Of a stretch of DNA of 64,000 nt, positions 1 through 11,980 are shown piece by piece; within the stretch, counting starts at the first letter, position 1; each line of letters opens with the position of its first letter. This DNA is from Telopea speciosissima. Lineage: Eukaryota > Streptophyta > Magnoliopsida > Proteales > Proteaceae. The position numbers were made by a program, and so were the translations under genes. Under the pieces are notes generated by a model. That model searched no databases. It was not told where the DNA came from and worked only from the letters and a program-made list of their open reading frames with translations. The stretch spans positions 2,062,927 to 2,126,926 of the forward strand of contig NC_057925.1 in the NCBI RefSeq assembly GCF_018873765.1, in the 5' to 3' direction.

Positions 1-60
1 GAATATAGCCAATATCGATACAGATTGGTCGAGATGTCATTCCGATACTAATTCCTAAAA
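1..60. repeat. Fragment of the dispersed TATCGGTATCG family
   Basis: The first 60 bases contain AATATCGATACAG and CCGATACTAATT, the same vocabulary as the seven fuller copies elsewhere in the window. The element is cut by the window edge, so its length and ends are unknown. Confidence 0.4.
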
Positions 61-143
61 TTCTGTGGGTAAAGATCAAGCAAACATCTCATTGATACAA
101 TTTTCCACTTAAAATGAGCAAATGAAGTTGCTAAAAACCCCCT

Positions 144-298
144 GGGCAAGAGATCTCTACTTGGTCCCATAGTCTCTGCACAAGCGACTGAGCCAATGGA
201 GGGAGCATGCTTGGGAATCTACCCAGGGGCCAGAGGCGTCATCTCACTATGCCCTGCGAGATGCCGTAGGAAACACCACCAAATAGAGATCTTTTTCC
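144..298 (+). mobile_element. MITE-like element, family A, copy 1
   Basis: A 155 bp element opens with GGGCAAGAGATCTCTACTTG and closes with CCAAATAGAGATCTTTTTCC. The ends form an imperfect terminal inverted repeat of about 13-15 bases around ATCTCTACTTGGT. No coding capacity is present. A second copy in the same orientation lies 70 bp downstream and a third, inverted, lies at 22337. A non-autonomous DNA transposon is the likely class; the superfamily is not determinable because no clean target-site duplication is visible. Confidence 0.6.
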
Positions 299-367
299 AA
301 AATCACAATTACAAAAGATGTCATTATCTATTTTATATTAATTTTCATATGATAGTATTTTCGTAAT

Positions 368-521
368 GGGCAAGAGATCTCTACTTGGTCGCATGATGTT
401 TACACAAGCGTTTGGACCAATGAGTGAGCATGCTTGAGTATCTATCTAGGGGGCAGAGACGTCATCTCACGGTGACCTGTAAGAGGGCATAGGATACACC
501 ACCAATTAGAGATCTTTTTCC
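368..521 (+). mobile_element. MITE-like element, family A, copy 2
   Basis: This 154 bp element begins GGGCAAGAGATCTCTACTTG and ends CCAATTAGAGATCTTTTTCC. It is colinear with copy 1 over its full length, including the internal GTCATCTCACGGTG segment. The two copies are direct repeats 224 bp apart, so local duplication is as likely as two insertions. Confidence 0.6.
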
Positions 522-3500
522 TTAATTTTGTAATTTAGGGAAAAAGTTCTCTATCCGGGAGTATGGCCTACGCCAACACTCCCATGAGTCTATCTCTCTC
601 CTTCCCATGTGAAAAGTCACCTCTACCCCCTTGTTTTTAGGAGGAGAGAGAAAACTGCCTCCCTTTATTATAACTTTCAATCAAAGTTTGAACCACATAC
701 TTCCTTATTTTGGGAAATAAATTAATATACCCGTTGAGATGAATGTGAAATCTTCCATCACATTGACTAACCCATGAACTATCAAGGGGTAAATAGTGAA
801 GCATTATTATACTAAATGAAAAATAGAGACAAGATTGAGTATGTATCACCTGTGATGGAGGAATCCCCTCACTACTGAAATAAAGATAAGATTTCTAACG
901 GATGTAACTGAGGAAGATTTCCACATCATATTCTATTTTTGCTGCTGGTGCATGGCTTTCGTGAAAAAATTTGAGAGGAAGAGGTTGTATTAACTGGGAC
1001 GCAGGAGATCATTTTGTTGTAGTTCAAACATCAGCTTCCATTACATCCATAGATCTCAAAATATTTTTGCTGATTTTCTTGCATCGGAGTCATCTAGACT
1101 TGGATTATCAAAAGTTTGGTTGGGGGGGGGGCGGGGGGCAGAAACACTAGTTTTGTTACTTCCACGAGATTCTCCTAAGAAGCTTTCCTTTAATAAAATT
1201 TTATCTCTTTTGACCCAAAGAGGTATCTTCAACCTTAGAACAACAAATATTTGATTTGTAAGAAACAAAGTAATTCGCGGTCTAGCAATAGCTGAACCCC
1301 TCTTTGTTATCATAAATTCTTTCAAATGGCTTTCTGATTTAAATTTACATATCCTCCCATGTTTGATTCATCTCTATGTGATCAAAATATATGTACTCAA
1401 ACTGACTCAGCACTTCCTGATGTATCTAACTACGATTTGCAATTCCTTGTTTTATGTTGTGCAGGCCTTTTTGAACCTTCAGTAGGCTTAACAGGTTGGA
1501 TATATTGCTTTTTGCTAGATGGTCAAAGTGTTATAACATCTGCACGATTTTCATATTCAATTGACAAAATGGAGGCTGAGCTAATTGAAATTTTGCAGGA
1601 ATGAAAACACGCTTAGAAGGATGGAATCCATCTCAAAGAAATATGGTTCATCAATAACTATAGACTAAATGACCTTTTGAATCCTCAAGGAAATATGTAT
1701 ATCCCCTAGAACCTAACCCCTCTTTTCTTTGAACTAGCTGAAGTAACTTCATACTTCTCATCTATAAATTTTGTATACATAAAAAACCCAATGGTCTAAG
1801 TCACTACAATCCTGAGCTCTTTTTTGCCTTAGAAATAGAACCACTATACATCCCTTCTTATATGATGTACAAACCTTCTTTTCTTTTTAATTTATAGATC
1901 TTTTGTTTTTCATTAAAAAAACAAAAAAAACCTCTTAACCTTAGAACAACAATATAAGGTGAATTTATTATGATACAAGTCTAATCACAAGGTCAAATCA
2001 TCGACGGTCTGAAAGGAATGTAGGGACAGTAACCAACGATGGACTGATCTAATGAGCAAAAGCTGAAAAGCTTAGGACATTTGCTTGCTATTCACCATAA
2101 CCTTTGATATTCCTTTTGTCAAGTACATGATGCATGAGTCTTGGCATAGGAGACATGAGGTTCACCCTTACCAAAGAATATATACCATAAAGTGCAAAAA
2201 TACAAACACTTGGGAATGGAATCCTCACAACAACAAAGGCTTAGCCGCAACACCCTTGCTTCAATTTCCTTGGTTGTTTCACACATCAGGGATGGTCAAT
2301 GGTCCCCTCTTGCACACCCACTTTAGCTATTGAATTCAATTGATTCCTTGCATATGCGCACGGGTGGACCGGGCGATCCAATCAGGACCGATTTGGATTG
2401 ATCCGATTTACTGAATTCCTACAACTTAAGTCTCCACCTCCCATTTCCAGTCCTTTCTTCCTTCATTCCTCCCCCAAGTATTTGAACTCACACCTCCTCC
2501 ATTAGATGTCTCTTTTAGACACATCGAAACCTCCTCGTCGGTCCCTAGGGTTCTCAAATCCATTGTTGAATCTACAAGTTTTTTGAAAGGTGTGAAGCAG
2601 TTGTTGGACGACCGTCAGATCCATTTGATTGTTGGATAGAAAGGTCATGGTCTAGTTCAGAGACAAGTTTAATCAAAGTGTCCTCCCATGAATTGTCATT
2701 CATCTCTATGTATGTTAATCCACGCCTAAGGTATGTAGTTCGATCACTAACATGCACTCTCACATAGCTTTAGATTTTCAAAACTTTGTTTTGCCATGCG
2801 AAAAACTCATGTAGGGTTGAAACTTAACATATGAGCAGAAGACCCAGAAATATTAGATACCATCCCCTAATCCCCCCTCCCCCCGCTAGTATACAAGCTC
2901 TTAATCCAAAAAAAATTAGATACCATCTGATGTGCCACACGTTTAAAGTGTGCATATAGAAAAGGATCCTACTATGGACGTGTAGAACCACAATTCCCTA
3001 AATTTATTGGCTAGACGGTTTAAAAAGATACGAAATAGATTCCCACACCGGCAGTACGGTGATTCTTATCCACACCCTCTCACATCTTGATAATATAGGA
3101 TTCACACTGACACTTTCTTTTCTATCTAACAATATTGACTAAATCGTTTCCGCACCATGATTGATATGGCGTGGAAGATTTCCCCTACACCGGCTGCGGG
3201 GTGTGGAACCCTCTCCCCTACACCAACTCATGTCTTGAGCTATGGTTGAAGGGTTTAATCAATAGCCATCCAAGTCAATTTTGACTGATTTGAGAAAAAT
3301 GAAGTTTACTTGATTGTTTATAGATATTCAAAAGTAGGTTGAACAGTTCAATGGTCTTACATGGGCTTTGATCTGGTGTCTTAGACCAATTGGTTGATGG
3401 TTCGACCAGGTCGGCAGTGAAAACTAACAATGAGAATGAAAGCTTACCCTCTCAACAAACCTGGTTCTGCAGGTCATTTCATGCCAGTGAGTTAGTTTAT

Positions 3501-4464
3501 CTCACCAACTAAAGTAAACTATCCTTACTTTATCTCATTCCCTACTTTCCACTTTCTATTAAAGATAATAAAAAGGAGAACTGTTCATCTAATCATCTAA
3601 AGGAGTGGGGAGGAGGGGGAAGGGCTGCAGCCTTACATGCTCTTCTTTTGACAAAAGTAATATCTGCACACTCCGCATGAACATGAAAGGAAAAGTAGCT
3701 TTGATCTCACACAGTATTGATTCACTTTCATTTCATTTTGACTCTCACTCCAAGAGAGAGAGAGGTGTGGCTCTCAGAACCTTCCCATGTGCCTCTCTTT
3801 CAGCAAGAGAAAAGATCCAAAACTTGATAGAATGACACTAGCTGACATGGTACAATTATGTATGGATATTATGCTTGACCTCTTGCACTACTCACTTGAT
3901 AGACCCATTTGTGGAATTGGGCCCTAATCAGAGATCCCTGTCTACTAATGAATCATTAGACATTTTTGCAGATCTTGACCATAAAAAAATATGCTTTTCA
4001 ACTTTTATCATATGGGTCATGGATGATAGATGCAATGTTTGTGGCAGATCATGTGTTTTATGTTAATAGACTAAAGACTGTTCACTAATAAAGAAACATT
4101 TTAAAGTTGTGTCCAAGGTTTAGAATAATAGCTGCAGTCTTTGAAATGAGATGTTTAGTTTAATGGGTTTAAAGACAAAATATTTACATCAAATTGGTTC
4201 TAAATAGTTAAAAAGGATACAAGTCAAGGATGTTATATAATATACTTTAACATCAATTGAGACTTCAAAAGAGTCAAAAGGACATATACATAAGAGCACT
4301 ACAGAGATTCACAGGAAGGAAGATGAAAACAAAGATTGTATGATCACTTATTGAATATTTACACAGAATTAATTGGAGGGTTTATCCTCTTCCAATTGGT
4401 TTCTTTGTTTCTGAAACTCTTAATATCAGATTGGAGTTGTAGGAATGTGAGCAGATGATGCTTG
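522..4464. other. Gene-poor flank, no confident gene
   Basis: No open frame longer than about 80 codons here looks protein-like. Visible items are a homopolymer G tract near 1122-1137, A/T tracts near 1914-1930, a GA-rich patch near 3755, and TTCCCCTACACCGGC-like repeat text at 3030-3230. The interval just downstream of the DUF620 stop (about 4360-4464) is presumably its 3' UTR and terminator region. This stretch lies outside the part of the inverted repeat visible in the window. Confidence 0.5.
1359..1604 (+). pseudogene. Possible RNase H remnant of a LINE
   Basis: An 81-codon open stretch contains GWIYCFLLDGQSVITSARFS followed by an EAEL motif. That spacing is reminiscent of the RNase H domain of plant non-LTR retrotransposons, where EAEL carries the second acidic catalytic residue. 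The first catalytic aspartate is not evident, nothing recognisable precedes it, and the frame closes after the EAEL region. The match is weak and could be chance. Confidence 0.25.
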
Positions 4465-6520
4465 TCAACACCGATGTAATGGCGATTTCCAATCAAGCTT
4501 CTCCTTTGGACAGCCTTGCCGGACTTCTTCCGGTGGGATGAAACAATCCATGGAGAGACCATGTACATTGAAGACGACATCGTCGATTGTCCATGTCTCT
4601 TCTAGCCTTGTAATTATAGGACCCTTCACATTGTTTCCAAACCTTACTAAGCTTACAGTGGAGTGACCTGAGTGAGCTATCATCACACCATCCACAGCTC
4701 TATAATCTTCCATTCTTGATCCCATTGTGGTCTCCCAATAAGTAGGTTGTGAACCTGGTGACTGAATCCTTGTCAAGTAAGAGTCCTCTAGATACACAAG
4801 CAAACCACTTCTTTGGCTGAAGTAACCAAAGATAACATGTTTGATGATCTCTGCTGTGCTATCACTCCTCTCAGCCAAGGCAACATCATCAGCAGCCAAT
4901 TTCAACATGAAACAATCTTCTCCAGCCATTGGCTTCTCCCCCATGTACTGGGCAGTAGAGAACAAAGCTGCCATTGTTAAAGGATCAAGTCCCTACACCA
5001 AACAGCAATTGTAATTGTAATTCAGACATTTTTTGGGTCACATTTTGATTTAAGAACTTTTTTCTTTGAACAACCCCTCCCCCCTACTCCACTGTTTCAA
5101 AAATTGGAATTTGATCTCGAACTGATTGATTCATATCAGAATCAGCCTGATTGATCCCAATTCTGGATGTTCCAGAGAGGCCGATTCTAGTGTTTTTGGG
5201 ATTGATTCGACCCCCATTGTGAGTTTAAAATTTTTCCCCTACTCTCTCCTCAACAGGGTTATAGGTATCAGTATATACTAATACGATATCGATATGGATC
5301 AGCTGGAATTCAGCTGTATCGGGCAAGTATCAGGCGTAATTTAAAACTGAACCACTATTTTTCTTTATACACCCGATCTGTATAGGTATCATTTCAATAT
5401 CAGGCTCCGATTATATCGATAAGTATCGGCTGATATGCCCAATACGTATACCAATACTTAGAACCATGCTCAACAGTTCATCAGCTATACTATACTTTGG
5501 ACCAGTATTGCAATATTGCTATTTGCTAACCAAAGTTCAATTCATTAAGGGACCCACAAGCAAAGATTTTGTGGGTCCTCTTGAGGATACTTCAGGCGAT
5601 CATAGCCGTCCATATAGTCTTTATTGTCCTTGAATACTGTACTCAAGTGCCCACTATGCATGAGCAGGAATCACATGCAATCACTATGTCCTACCATATG
5701 TTTCTGAAAGTTTAATTAGAGAAATGCAGGGTCACAGTGAAAAATAAAATAAAATCAAATACATAATTGCATGTAAAGGGCTGTCCTAAAGTGGAAACTT
5801 GCACAGAAAGCAAAGAAATTTTTTTTTTTTTTTTGGGTTTTGGTGGGGATGGGGAATCAAAGGGCAACGACACCTGCCTGAAGTGCACGGCGGAGAGGGC
5901 GAACGCCGCCTTTGGCAGTGTGAGCGCCGAGCCAAGGAGTGTGTCTCCAGGCCACATTGCCGTCACTGCCGGCGACGACTTTGTGGCCACCAACGACCAG
6001 CTCTACCAGCCACTTATCTGGAAACATTTGCCAGACCACGAAGCATCCCCTCTGTGAAACTCCAGTAGCTGGAGTTGCAGCGACATGTGAGGGAGATGCA
6101 AGCTCCTCTGCCATCGCCATCTTCACTTTCCCTACTATATAGATGCTCTTCATTGTCCCCTCTATTTTCCTACAACCAGTCGCCGCAGTGAAGTGCTGGA
6201 TTATATATTGTGCCGACGATTCCACCTGCGTAGCAAAATTGGTTTAGACTTTAGAAACAGAGAAGCAAAGAGAAGAAGAAATCAATTAGTATAGTATAGA
6301 GTAAGTAACTTACGTCTTTGATGGATTGTGTTGGGGGAACAGAGACAGGGGAGAGAGGGCAACCCAGAACACTCAAAAGGATCTTGAGATCGGACTTCTT
6401 GTTGAAGAGGAGTGGGAAAGGGTTCTTGAGCCAATTTCGCCATGCCTGACCTTTCCTTGAGCTGCTCTTTGTGTCGTCTTCATTGATTGGTTCTTCAGAG
6501 AGTGGTTCTAGACGACCCAT
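4465..6520 (-). CDS. DUF620 family protein, three exons, 360 aa
   Basis: Exons on the minus strand are 6520-6314 (69 codons), 6225-5878 (116 codons) and 4992-4465 (175 codons plus stop); all junctions are phase 0. The translation matches the plant DUF620 family throughout. Exon 1 holds the basic tryptophan-rich start and ILLSVLGCPLSPV; exon 2 holds YIIQHFTAATGCRKIEG, VVAGSDGNVAWRHTPW and PLRRALQ; exon 3 holds GLDPL, EDCFMLKLAADD, SRMEDYRAVDGVMIAHSG and DCFIPPEEV. The family has no established biochemical role. Intron 1 (6226-6313) is GT-AG. Intron 2 (4993-5877) appears to be GC-AG: the donor reads CAG|GCAGGT, and the nearby GT would put a stop codon into exon 3. Intron 2 also carries a TATCGGTATCG repeat. 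No TATA box is obvious upstream; a pyrimidine-rich tract in gene orientation lies at about 6600-6640. Family assignment is firm; exon ends are by inspection. Confidence 0.88.
5252..5466. repeat. TATCGGTATCG-family element, locus A
   Basis: A repeat of about 215 bp lies inside intron 2 of the DUF620 gene. It starts GGTTATAGGTATCAGTATAT and ends CCAATACTTAGAACCATG, with palindromic runs of TATCGAT/GATACG text between. Mirror copy: 63783-64000. Confidence 0.6.
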
Positions 6521-8040
6521 CTGATTGTTTTGGCAGATTTGATGGTTGTAGCGATTGATGACCCTTTTGTATATCGATTGGAAAGGAATACGAGCGTGTG
6601 CAATAACATAAGAGAGCTAGAGAGAGACAGACTTAAAAAGAAAGTTGCAGAAGGAGAGGAGCACTAAACTCTACTAAGCTGAAGGGTGGTGGCCCTCTTC
6701 TGTTCTGGGTGGGAAGTGGGAACACGAGAAGGAGCTTTTAAGGCAGGCAAGGCAGGCGAGGGGTCCATATCTTCCTGTGTAATTATGCACTTCAAGTGTT
6801 CGGTAAAATTTTGGAAAGACCTTTTCGATGGAGTGCTTTAGGGTGTAAGAAAATGGTCATAGGTGACTTTTATAAGGAAGCAAATCCTAAGATTCCAATC
6901 CAAGGGTTATAAATCCCACTCTACAGGTTGCAATTTGTCCCAAGCCTCCATCCATGGCTCCAAACTCCAAAGCTTCCACTGTGGTTGTTAATGACTGTAA
7001 TGGTAAATATGCCCCAATTGTCCATCACTGACAGGGTGGCTAGGAAACCTGAAACAAAAAGGACTGATGGCCCACTGATATAGTTTAGCAGGACACATAG
7101 TATATGTCTCTTCTATTTGATTACTCCTTCTGATAGGCACAGAGGAGGCTCTGAAGTCTGAAATGGCATGAAATTAGAAAAGTCAAAAAGCCCATCATGT
7201 AAGTATTTACTCCTCTTGAGTCTCTGCTGGTGTGGACTTGACCAGATTGCAGTTATCCCATACCTACCTTGGTTTCAGGTGAAGACTGGAAGAGAGCACC
7301 TAACAATTAGTTCATGGGCTTTTAGTACTGAGCCCAAGTATTAAGTTGCAACAGGTCAGAAGCCCATCATGTAAGAATTTACTTTCTTGAGTCTCTGCTG
7401 GTGCTGATATGACAAGATTGCAGGCTTGCAGCTATCCCATGTCCACCTTGATTTCAGGTGAAGACTTAAAAGAGTACCTAACAATTAGTTCTTGGGCTTG
7501 TATTACTGAGCCCAAGTATGAAAATGCGGATCTTTAAAGAAGGATTTCCTCAAGCCACAATGAAGGAATTGAAGGTGTTGAGGCTTTGGTGTCTTGACTT
7601 CTGATGATGGACTGCTTTGTGGAGCTTACGGGGGCCCGGAGGCTCCTGTGTGATTCATTCATTGGACCCGCTTCGGACTATCACAAGGTATGGAGGGGGT
7701 TGGGGGGCGGCAGTCCTCGAGGAAAATTTTTTAAGGACTATATGGGTATTTCGATAAATTTCCTATATAGGATTTTGCTATAAATCTGTAGCGAGAGTTC
7801 TTTCTTTGTATTGAAAATCTGAGAGAGGTGTGAGGAACGAGCGACTGTAATCCTATTCTCCATTGATAGTGAAATAGATCTCATCTCACTGTGGACGTAG
7901 ACAACCTTGCCGAACCACGTAAATCTTTGTGCGCATTGTGTGATTGTGTTTGCGATTTCCATTCTTCTCTGCATTGTGTTAAGTTTTATAGAAGGAGGCA
8001 TTTTATTCACTGAAGATTATCAATGCATTTAGATGAGCAT
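6521..8040. other. Upstream region of DUF620, no further gene
   Basis: The first about 150 bp upstream of the start codon should hold the promoter and 5' UTR; they contain CT-rich tracts in gene orientation. Two partial direct repeats follow at about 7190-7330 and 7365-7515: both contain GCCCATCATGTAAG, GAGTCTCTGCTGGTG, TTTCAGGTGAAGACT and CCTAACAATTAGTTC. No protein-like frame is visible. Confidence 0.45.
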
Positions 8041-8252
8041 GGATCTAAGTATCGGTATTGTATCGAAGAATCGATCAATACGTATTGTATTGCTAGAGCC
8101 CGATACCAATACAGATTGGGTGTATTGACTAAAAAGTGGACTGTTTTTTAATTTTTCCCAATACCAGCCTGATACGATCTGATTCGAGTGATTCGTATCA
8201 ATATCGTATCATTATCTATAGGATTAATACAGACATCGATACCATACCTATA
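8041..8252. repeat. TATCGGTATCG-family element, locus B
   Basis: The element begins GATCTAAGTATCGGTATTG and ends GATACCATACCTATAACC. It has the family's central AT-rich core (TTTTTAATTTTTCCC) flanked by GATACC/GGTATC text. Mirror copy: 61013-61206. Confidence 0.6.
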
Positions 8253-8837
8253 ACCTAGTGGATGGGTGCTATGTAAGAGTGGAGGGCATTTCGATCTCCA
8301 ACAAATGAGTGGAGAATAATAATGATGATAGATTTGTGGGTGTTTCCTTCATAGTGGGCAAAGAAAACTTCCTCCTCTAAAAAGTGCCTCATTTTTTTCC
8401 TCACCATGGGTGAAGAGAGGATCTCTTAAGTCATCTGATTGAACCCTTTGATGAACATATGAAGGGTATTTTAGACCTTAAACAATAGGAATGCCAGTTA
8501 ATGATATACCTAAAATTCAAACATAGCATCACATCACCATTGGTGAAGAGATTCTCTCTTCTCTTTACCCTGGGTGAAGGAAAACTTAATGCTTTATCGT
8601 TAAAGCTCAACATTCTCTTGGAGGAGATTGAACTTGGCCTTCCATTGGATGGGTCAGCAAGAGCATCTTCGATCTTCAAAGATCACGTAGATTTCTTGCA
8701 TTCTCTAATTATTCTCCACCATTTTCCTTTTCCTAGTAATGTTCTTTCCATTCCTTGTGTCTCCAATATGGAAAACCTATCATTATAATCTTGTAAAAAT
8801 TAATATGATAGATTATGACTCAAACTGAGACACACAG

Positions 8838-9001
8838 TCAGGATCGTCTCCAGGGAGCCCAGTGCCCAGGGTGCTGCCAGGGGGGCATCCAGCAGTTGAG
8901 CTATGCTACACATATCTCAGCGCATATCTAGGGATATATACGACACAGCTCAACGGCTGACAGCACCCTGGGTGTGCTGGGCTCCCTGGAGACGAGCTAA
9001 A
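8838..9001. mobile_element. Foldback MITE, family B, locus 1
   Basis: The 164 bp element starts TCAGGATCGTCTCCAGGGAG and ends CTCCCTGGAGACGAGCTAA. The two ends are inverted repeats of about 35-40 bases including CCCAGGGTGCTG and its complement CAGCACCCTGGG, so the whole element can form a long hairpin. It is GC-rich relative to its surroundings and non-coding. Locus 2 is at 28372. Mirror copy: 60264-60428. Confidence 0.7.
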
Positions 9002-9368
9002 TTCGTCCCACCGAGGCTCCTAAGTTGTGTGGCTAAATGATTGACCACATTGGACTGACTTTGATTAATTAATTTTAACAACTTTATATAGGTAAGGTCC
9101 CATTGAGATTTGAGCCTAGAGACTTTAACTCTTATTTCAATACAAAATGGGCGAGCAAACCAGATTTATGATGATGTTTAAACTCTTGAATACCTTCAAA
9201 TCTCTTCCCCAACTCCCAACCATTTTTAAATTTCAGATTATGATCCGAAAAAATAAAATAAAAATTAGTGTAATTAACTTTAAATTGGGTCTATTGAAGT
9301 TTGAGTTTTACACCCCCATGATAGATAGATTGCAATTAAGGGTTTCATACTTGCTTGTTGAGAGCGAG

Positions 9369-9580
9369 GTTCTAGGTATTGGTGTCGGTATCGATCTTGG
9401 GCGAAATCAATACAATACTGAACCATGAACCGGCTGGAATTGGATTATATCAAACCGATATCAAGCATAATTTCAAAATTGAACCATATTTTTTTTTCCT
9501 GATTCACCTGATCCATATCGATATCCTATCGAAATCGGGCTCAGTTAATTCCTGATCCGATACTAATTATTAGAACCATG
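9369..9580. repeat. TATCGGTATCG-family element, locus C
   Basis: The element begins GGTTCTAGGTATTGGTGTCG and ends GATACTAATTATTAGAACC. The ends are an imperfect inverted repeat of about 17 bases. Mirror copy: 59687-59893. Confidence 0.6.
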
Positions 9581-10470
9581 GTTGAGCACTTGAGTATCTA
9601 CACCCTTTTGATCCAAACGGTGATTTCTATGCATAACTAGTAGTATGTTTACAAGACTGAGTAATACAAGAACATGTAGGCAAGTCTATGAGGGTTGTAT
9701 ATGTATAATTATCACCTCTAATTCGTGGGCACCTTCAATTCCTTCAATTCTTCTAATAGGGGGAGTGGATCCCATCTTGGGTAGTGTTTTTGGGCAGGAG
9801 GTAGGGTGGTCATTTTCGCCCCCATGTAAGGAAATGGAAGGGACAGCGAATTGGAGGGGATAACCATTCGATTGTATACTTGTTGATAAAGGTGTGAATC
9901 GCATATTGAATCCATTTGATCCAATTCGAATCGGATTTTTTTAATTGGAATAAAAAAACCGTTTACTAATCGGTTCTTTTTTTGTTTTTGTTTTTGTTTT
10001 TGTTTTGGGTTTTAAGTGAAATCGTTTAAATCATTGATTTTGAACAGATTAAAAAACGATTAGAACTGATTATACATACTAAACCAATTGAAAAAAATAG
10101 TTAGTCTTGACATTCTATATTTCCCATGTCAATTATTTTAAGGGAGACGGTTGGGTATGCGCCAGCTTTTGGTAAGCTAGTGGCCCAATCACAGGACTAG
10201 ACACGAACATAGGAGGGCAAAAGGGTCTTTTCTAAAGGAGAAGAAAGAGAATGACACATGCTGGGCACGCTAGCCTTTTCCCCTTATTTTAAACTATTTT
10301 TATTTCTTAAGTCACAATTTGGATTTAGATGCCATAGTTCATGCCCAAGAACATCAAATTTCTTTATTGGGTTTAAAAAAATGATTCATACCTAATTGGG
10401 CTCAAAATTTGTAAACTTAAACCAACAAACAAGATCGAAATTGAAAGATGAGAGGTAATAAGAGGAAAGA
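9581..10470. other. Intergenic, no gene
   Basis: No gene is seen. A short GTTTTT array (about five hexamers, 9980-10012) and ATCGTTTAAATC-rich text of unknown origin are the only notable items. Confidence 0.45.
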
Positions 10471-11280
10471 GGCACAACCCAGCACGTCAAGGAAATCTCA
10501 ACTAAATGAGGTCTGCGACATAGATCCTTGCCCTACAATAGGTTCTGTTTGAAATCTCCTATGGCCATTTTACATCTGCCCCTTGCTCTTTTTCTCCTTC
10601 AATCGGAATCATATCACTCCTCCTTATTGGGGCGTCCGTAGGCCTCCGTTGAATATGACCATACCATCTTAAGAGACTCTCTTGGAGCTTGTCATTGATC
10701 GAAGCAACTCCCAAGTCCACTCTTATTCGTTTATTCCATATTTTTTCCTACCTTGTTTTTGCATACATTTATCTTAACATCCTCATCTCTGCAAGACAAA
10801 ACTTATTAATATGATACTTCTTAATTGCCCAATATTCTACCCCATACATCATGGCCAATCGTACAAGTGTCCTACAAAACTTTCCTTTAAACTTGAAAAG
10901 AAAATGTCAGTCACACGGCACTCCGGATGTATCTCTCCATTTCATCCATCTCACTTTAATTCTATGTGAAACATCATCTTCTATGTCACCTTCTTTATTA
11001 TAATTGACCCTAGATATCTAAATAATCATTTTTCTATATATCTCTTTCCTCAATTCACACCATATCAATATCCACCATAACGTGACTAAAATTACATATC
11101 ATATGCTCCGTCTTTGTTTTACTAATATTAAAGTCTCATGTTTCCAAGATTGACCTCCAAAGCTTTAACTTAGAGTTAATCTTTTCTTTTGTTTTATCCA
11201 CCAAAATGATATCATCAACGAAGAGCATACACCATTGGACTTCGTCTTGAATGCTCCTGGTTTCTCTATCATAAATAAAA
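10470..11280 (-). pseudogene. Degraded LINE reverse transcriptase (C-terminal part)
   Basis: Read on the minus strand from about 11280 downwards, the sequence encodes the C-terminal part of a non-LTR retrotransposon reverse transcriptase. MLFVDDIILVDKT is the catalytic box of the palm domain (F-V-D-D), followed by KLKLWRSILET, KTEHMICNFSH, then MMYGVEYWAIKK, LAEMRMLR and the distal LLRWYGHIQRRPTDAPIRR. Internal stops after SILET and in several later places, plus frame interruptions, show it is dead. The endonuclease domain and N-terminal RT motifs are missing, so this is a 5'-truncated insertion. Mirror copy: 57999-58790. Confidence 0.8.
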
Positions 11281-11400
11281 ATAAAAATTTCAGAAGAAAA
11301 ATCACATTTGCAGGCCAAGTAAACACTAACCCGTTTTGGGTTTTTTTTAATTTTAACCACATTTTTGGAAGCAAGGGCAGTGCAAGGGGGTTGGGTTGAA

Positions 11401-11648
11401 AAAATGGTTTGAGGAATCGGTATCAAATCGACTAATACGATCAAAATCCCAATCAATATTGGCACCCACTGATCCTGATTTTTGGCCGATCCTATGTTGA
11501 CGGAGTTGTAGGGATCAAGGGTAAAAAGATTAAAAAAAAAAAAAAAAATTATAAGGAAAAGCAGGGGCAAAACCGTCCGATTACACCAATGCGTGCCGAT
11601 CTCGGATCGATATTGATAGTGATCAATACCATGAACTAGAATCATGGT
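11401..11648. repeat. TATCGGTATCG-family element, locus D
   Basis: The element begins AATGGTTTGAGGAATCGGTA and ends ATACCATGAACTAGAATCATG. It is inserted next to the LINE remnant and is more diverged than the other loci. Mirror copy: 57621-57865. Confidence 0.5.
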
Positions 11649-11789
11649 TGTAAATTTAAAATCACCCGTTTTGTGGCCCAAGTAATAAGCTACCTATCAT
11701 CGTTATGGCCCAACAGCCCAATTATTACATGGGCTTGGTTTGAGCATAGGCTTCTCAGCTCAAACTGATGGGCTAAAAACCATATTTAA

Positions 11790-11930
11790 CCCAACACTAA
11801 ACACCCATTAACCCCCAAAACCCCGTCGCCATAGCAGGAGATTCGATCCCTTGACCTCTTGAGAGCCAACTTAATGGTAGGGTACCACCAACTAACGTAC
11901 AAAAGGCATGATCTCACTGAAAGGCCTTCC
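11790..11930 (-). mobile_element. tRNA-derived SINE candidate
   Basis: On the minus strand, GTTAGTTGGTGGTA resembles a tRNA A box. About 50 bases further on, AGGGATCGAATCTCCTGC-type sequence (one base differs between the copies) resembles the B box that pairs with it in tRNA genes. A non-tRNA, G-rich tail with GGGGGTTAATGGGTG follows. This arrangement suggests a SINE with an internal Pol III promoter. Ends and target-site duplication could not be fixed. Mirror copy: 57340-57480. Confidence 0.4.
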
Positions 11931-11980
11931 AATGAGGCCGACCACCATTTTTGCCACATAGAAAATGATAGTGGCAATTC

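Noticed and set aside
4359..4580. 73-codon minus-strand frame overlapping DUF620 exon 3
   Set aside because: It is an alternative frame of the same exon; the conserved residues are all in the other frame.
5767..6142. Plus-strand open frames over DUF620 exon 2
   Set aside because: They are antisense shadows of the GC-rich exon; the minus-strand translation matches the family.
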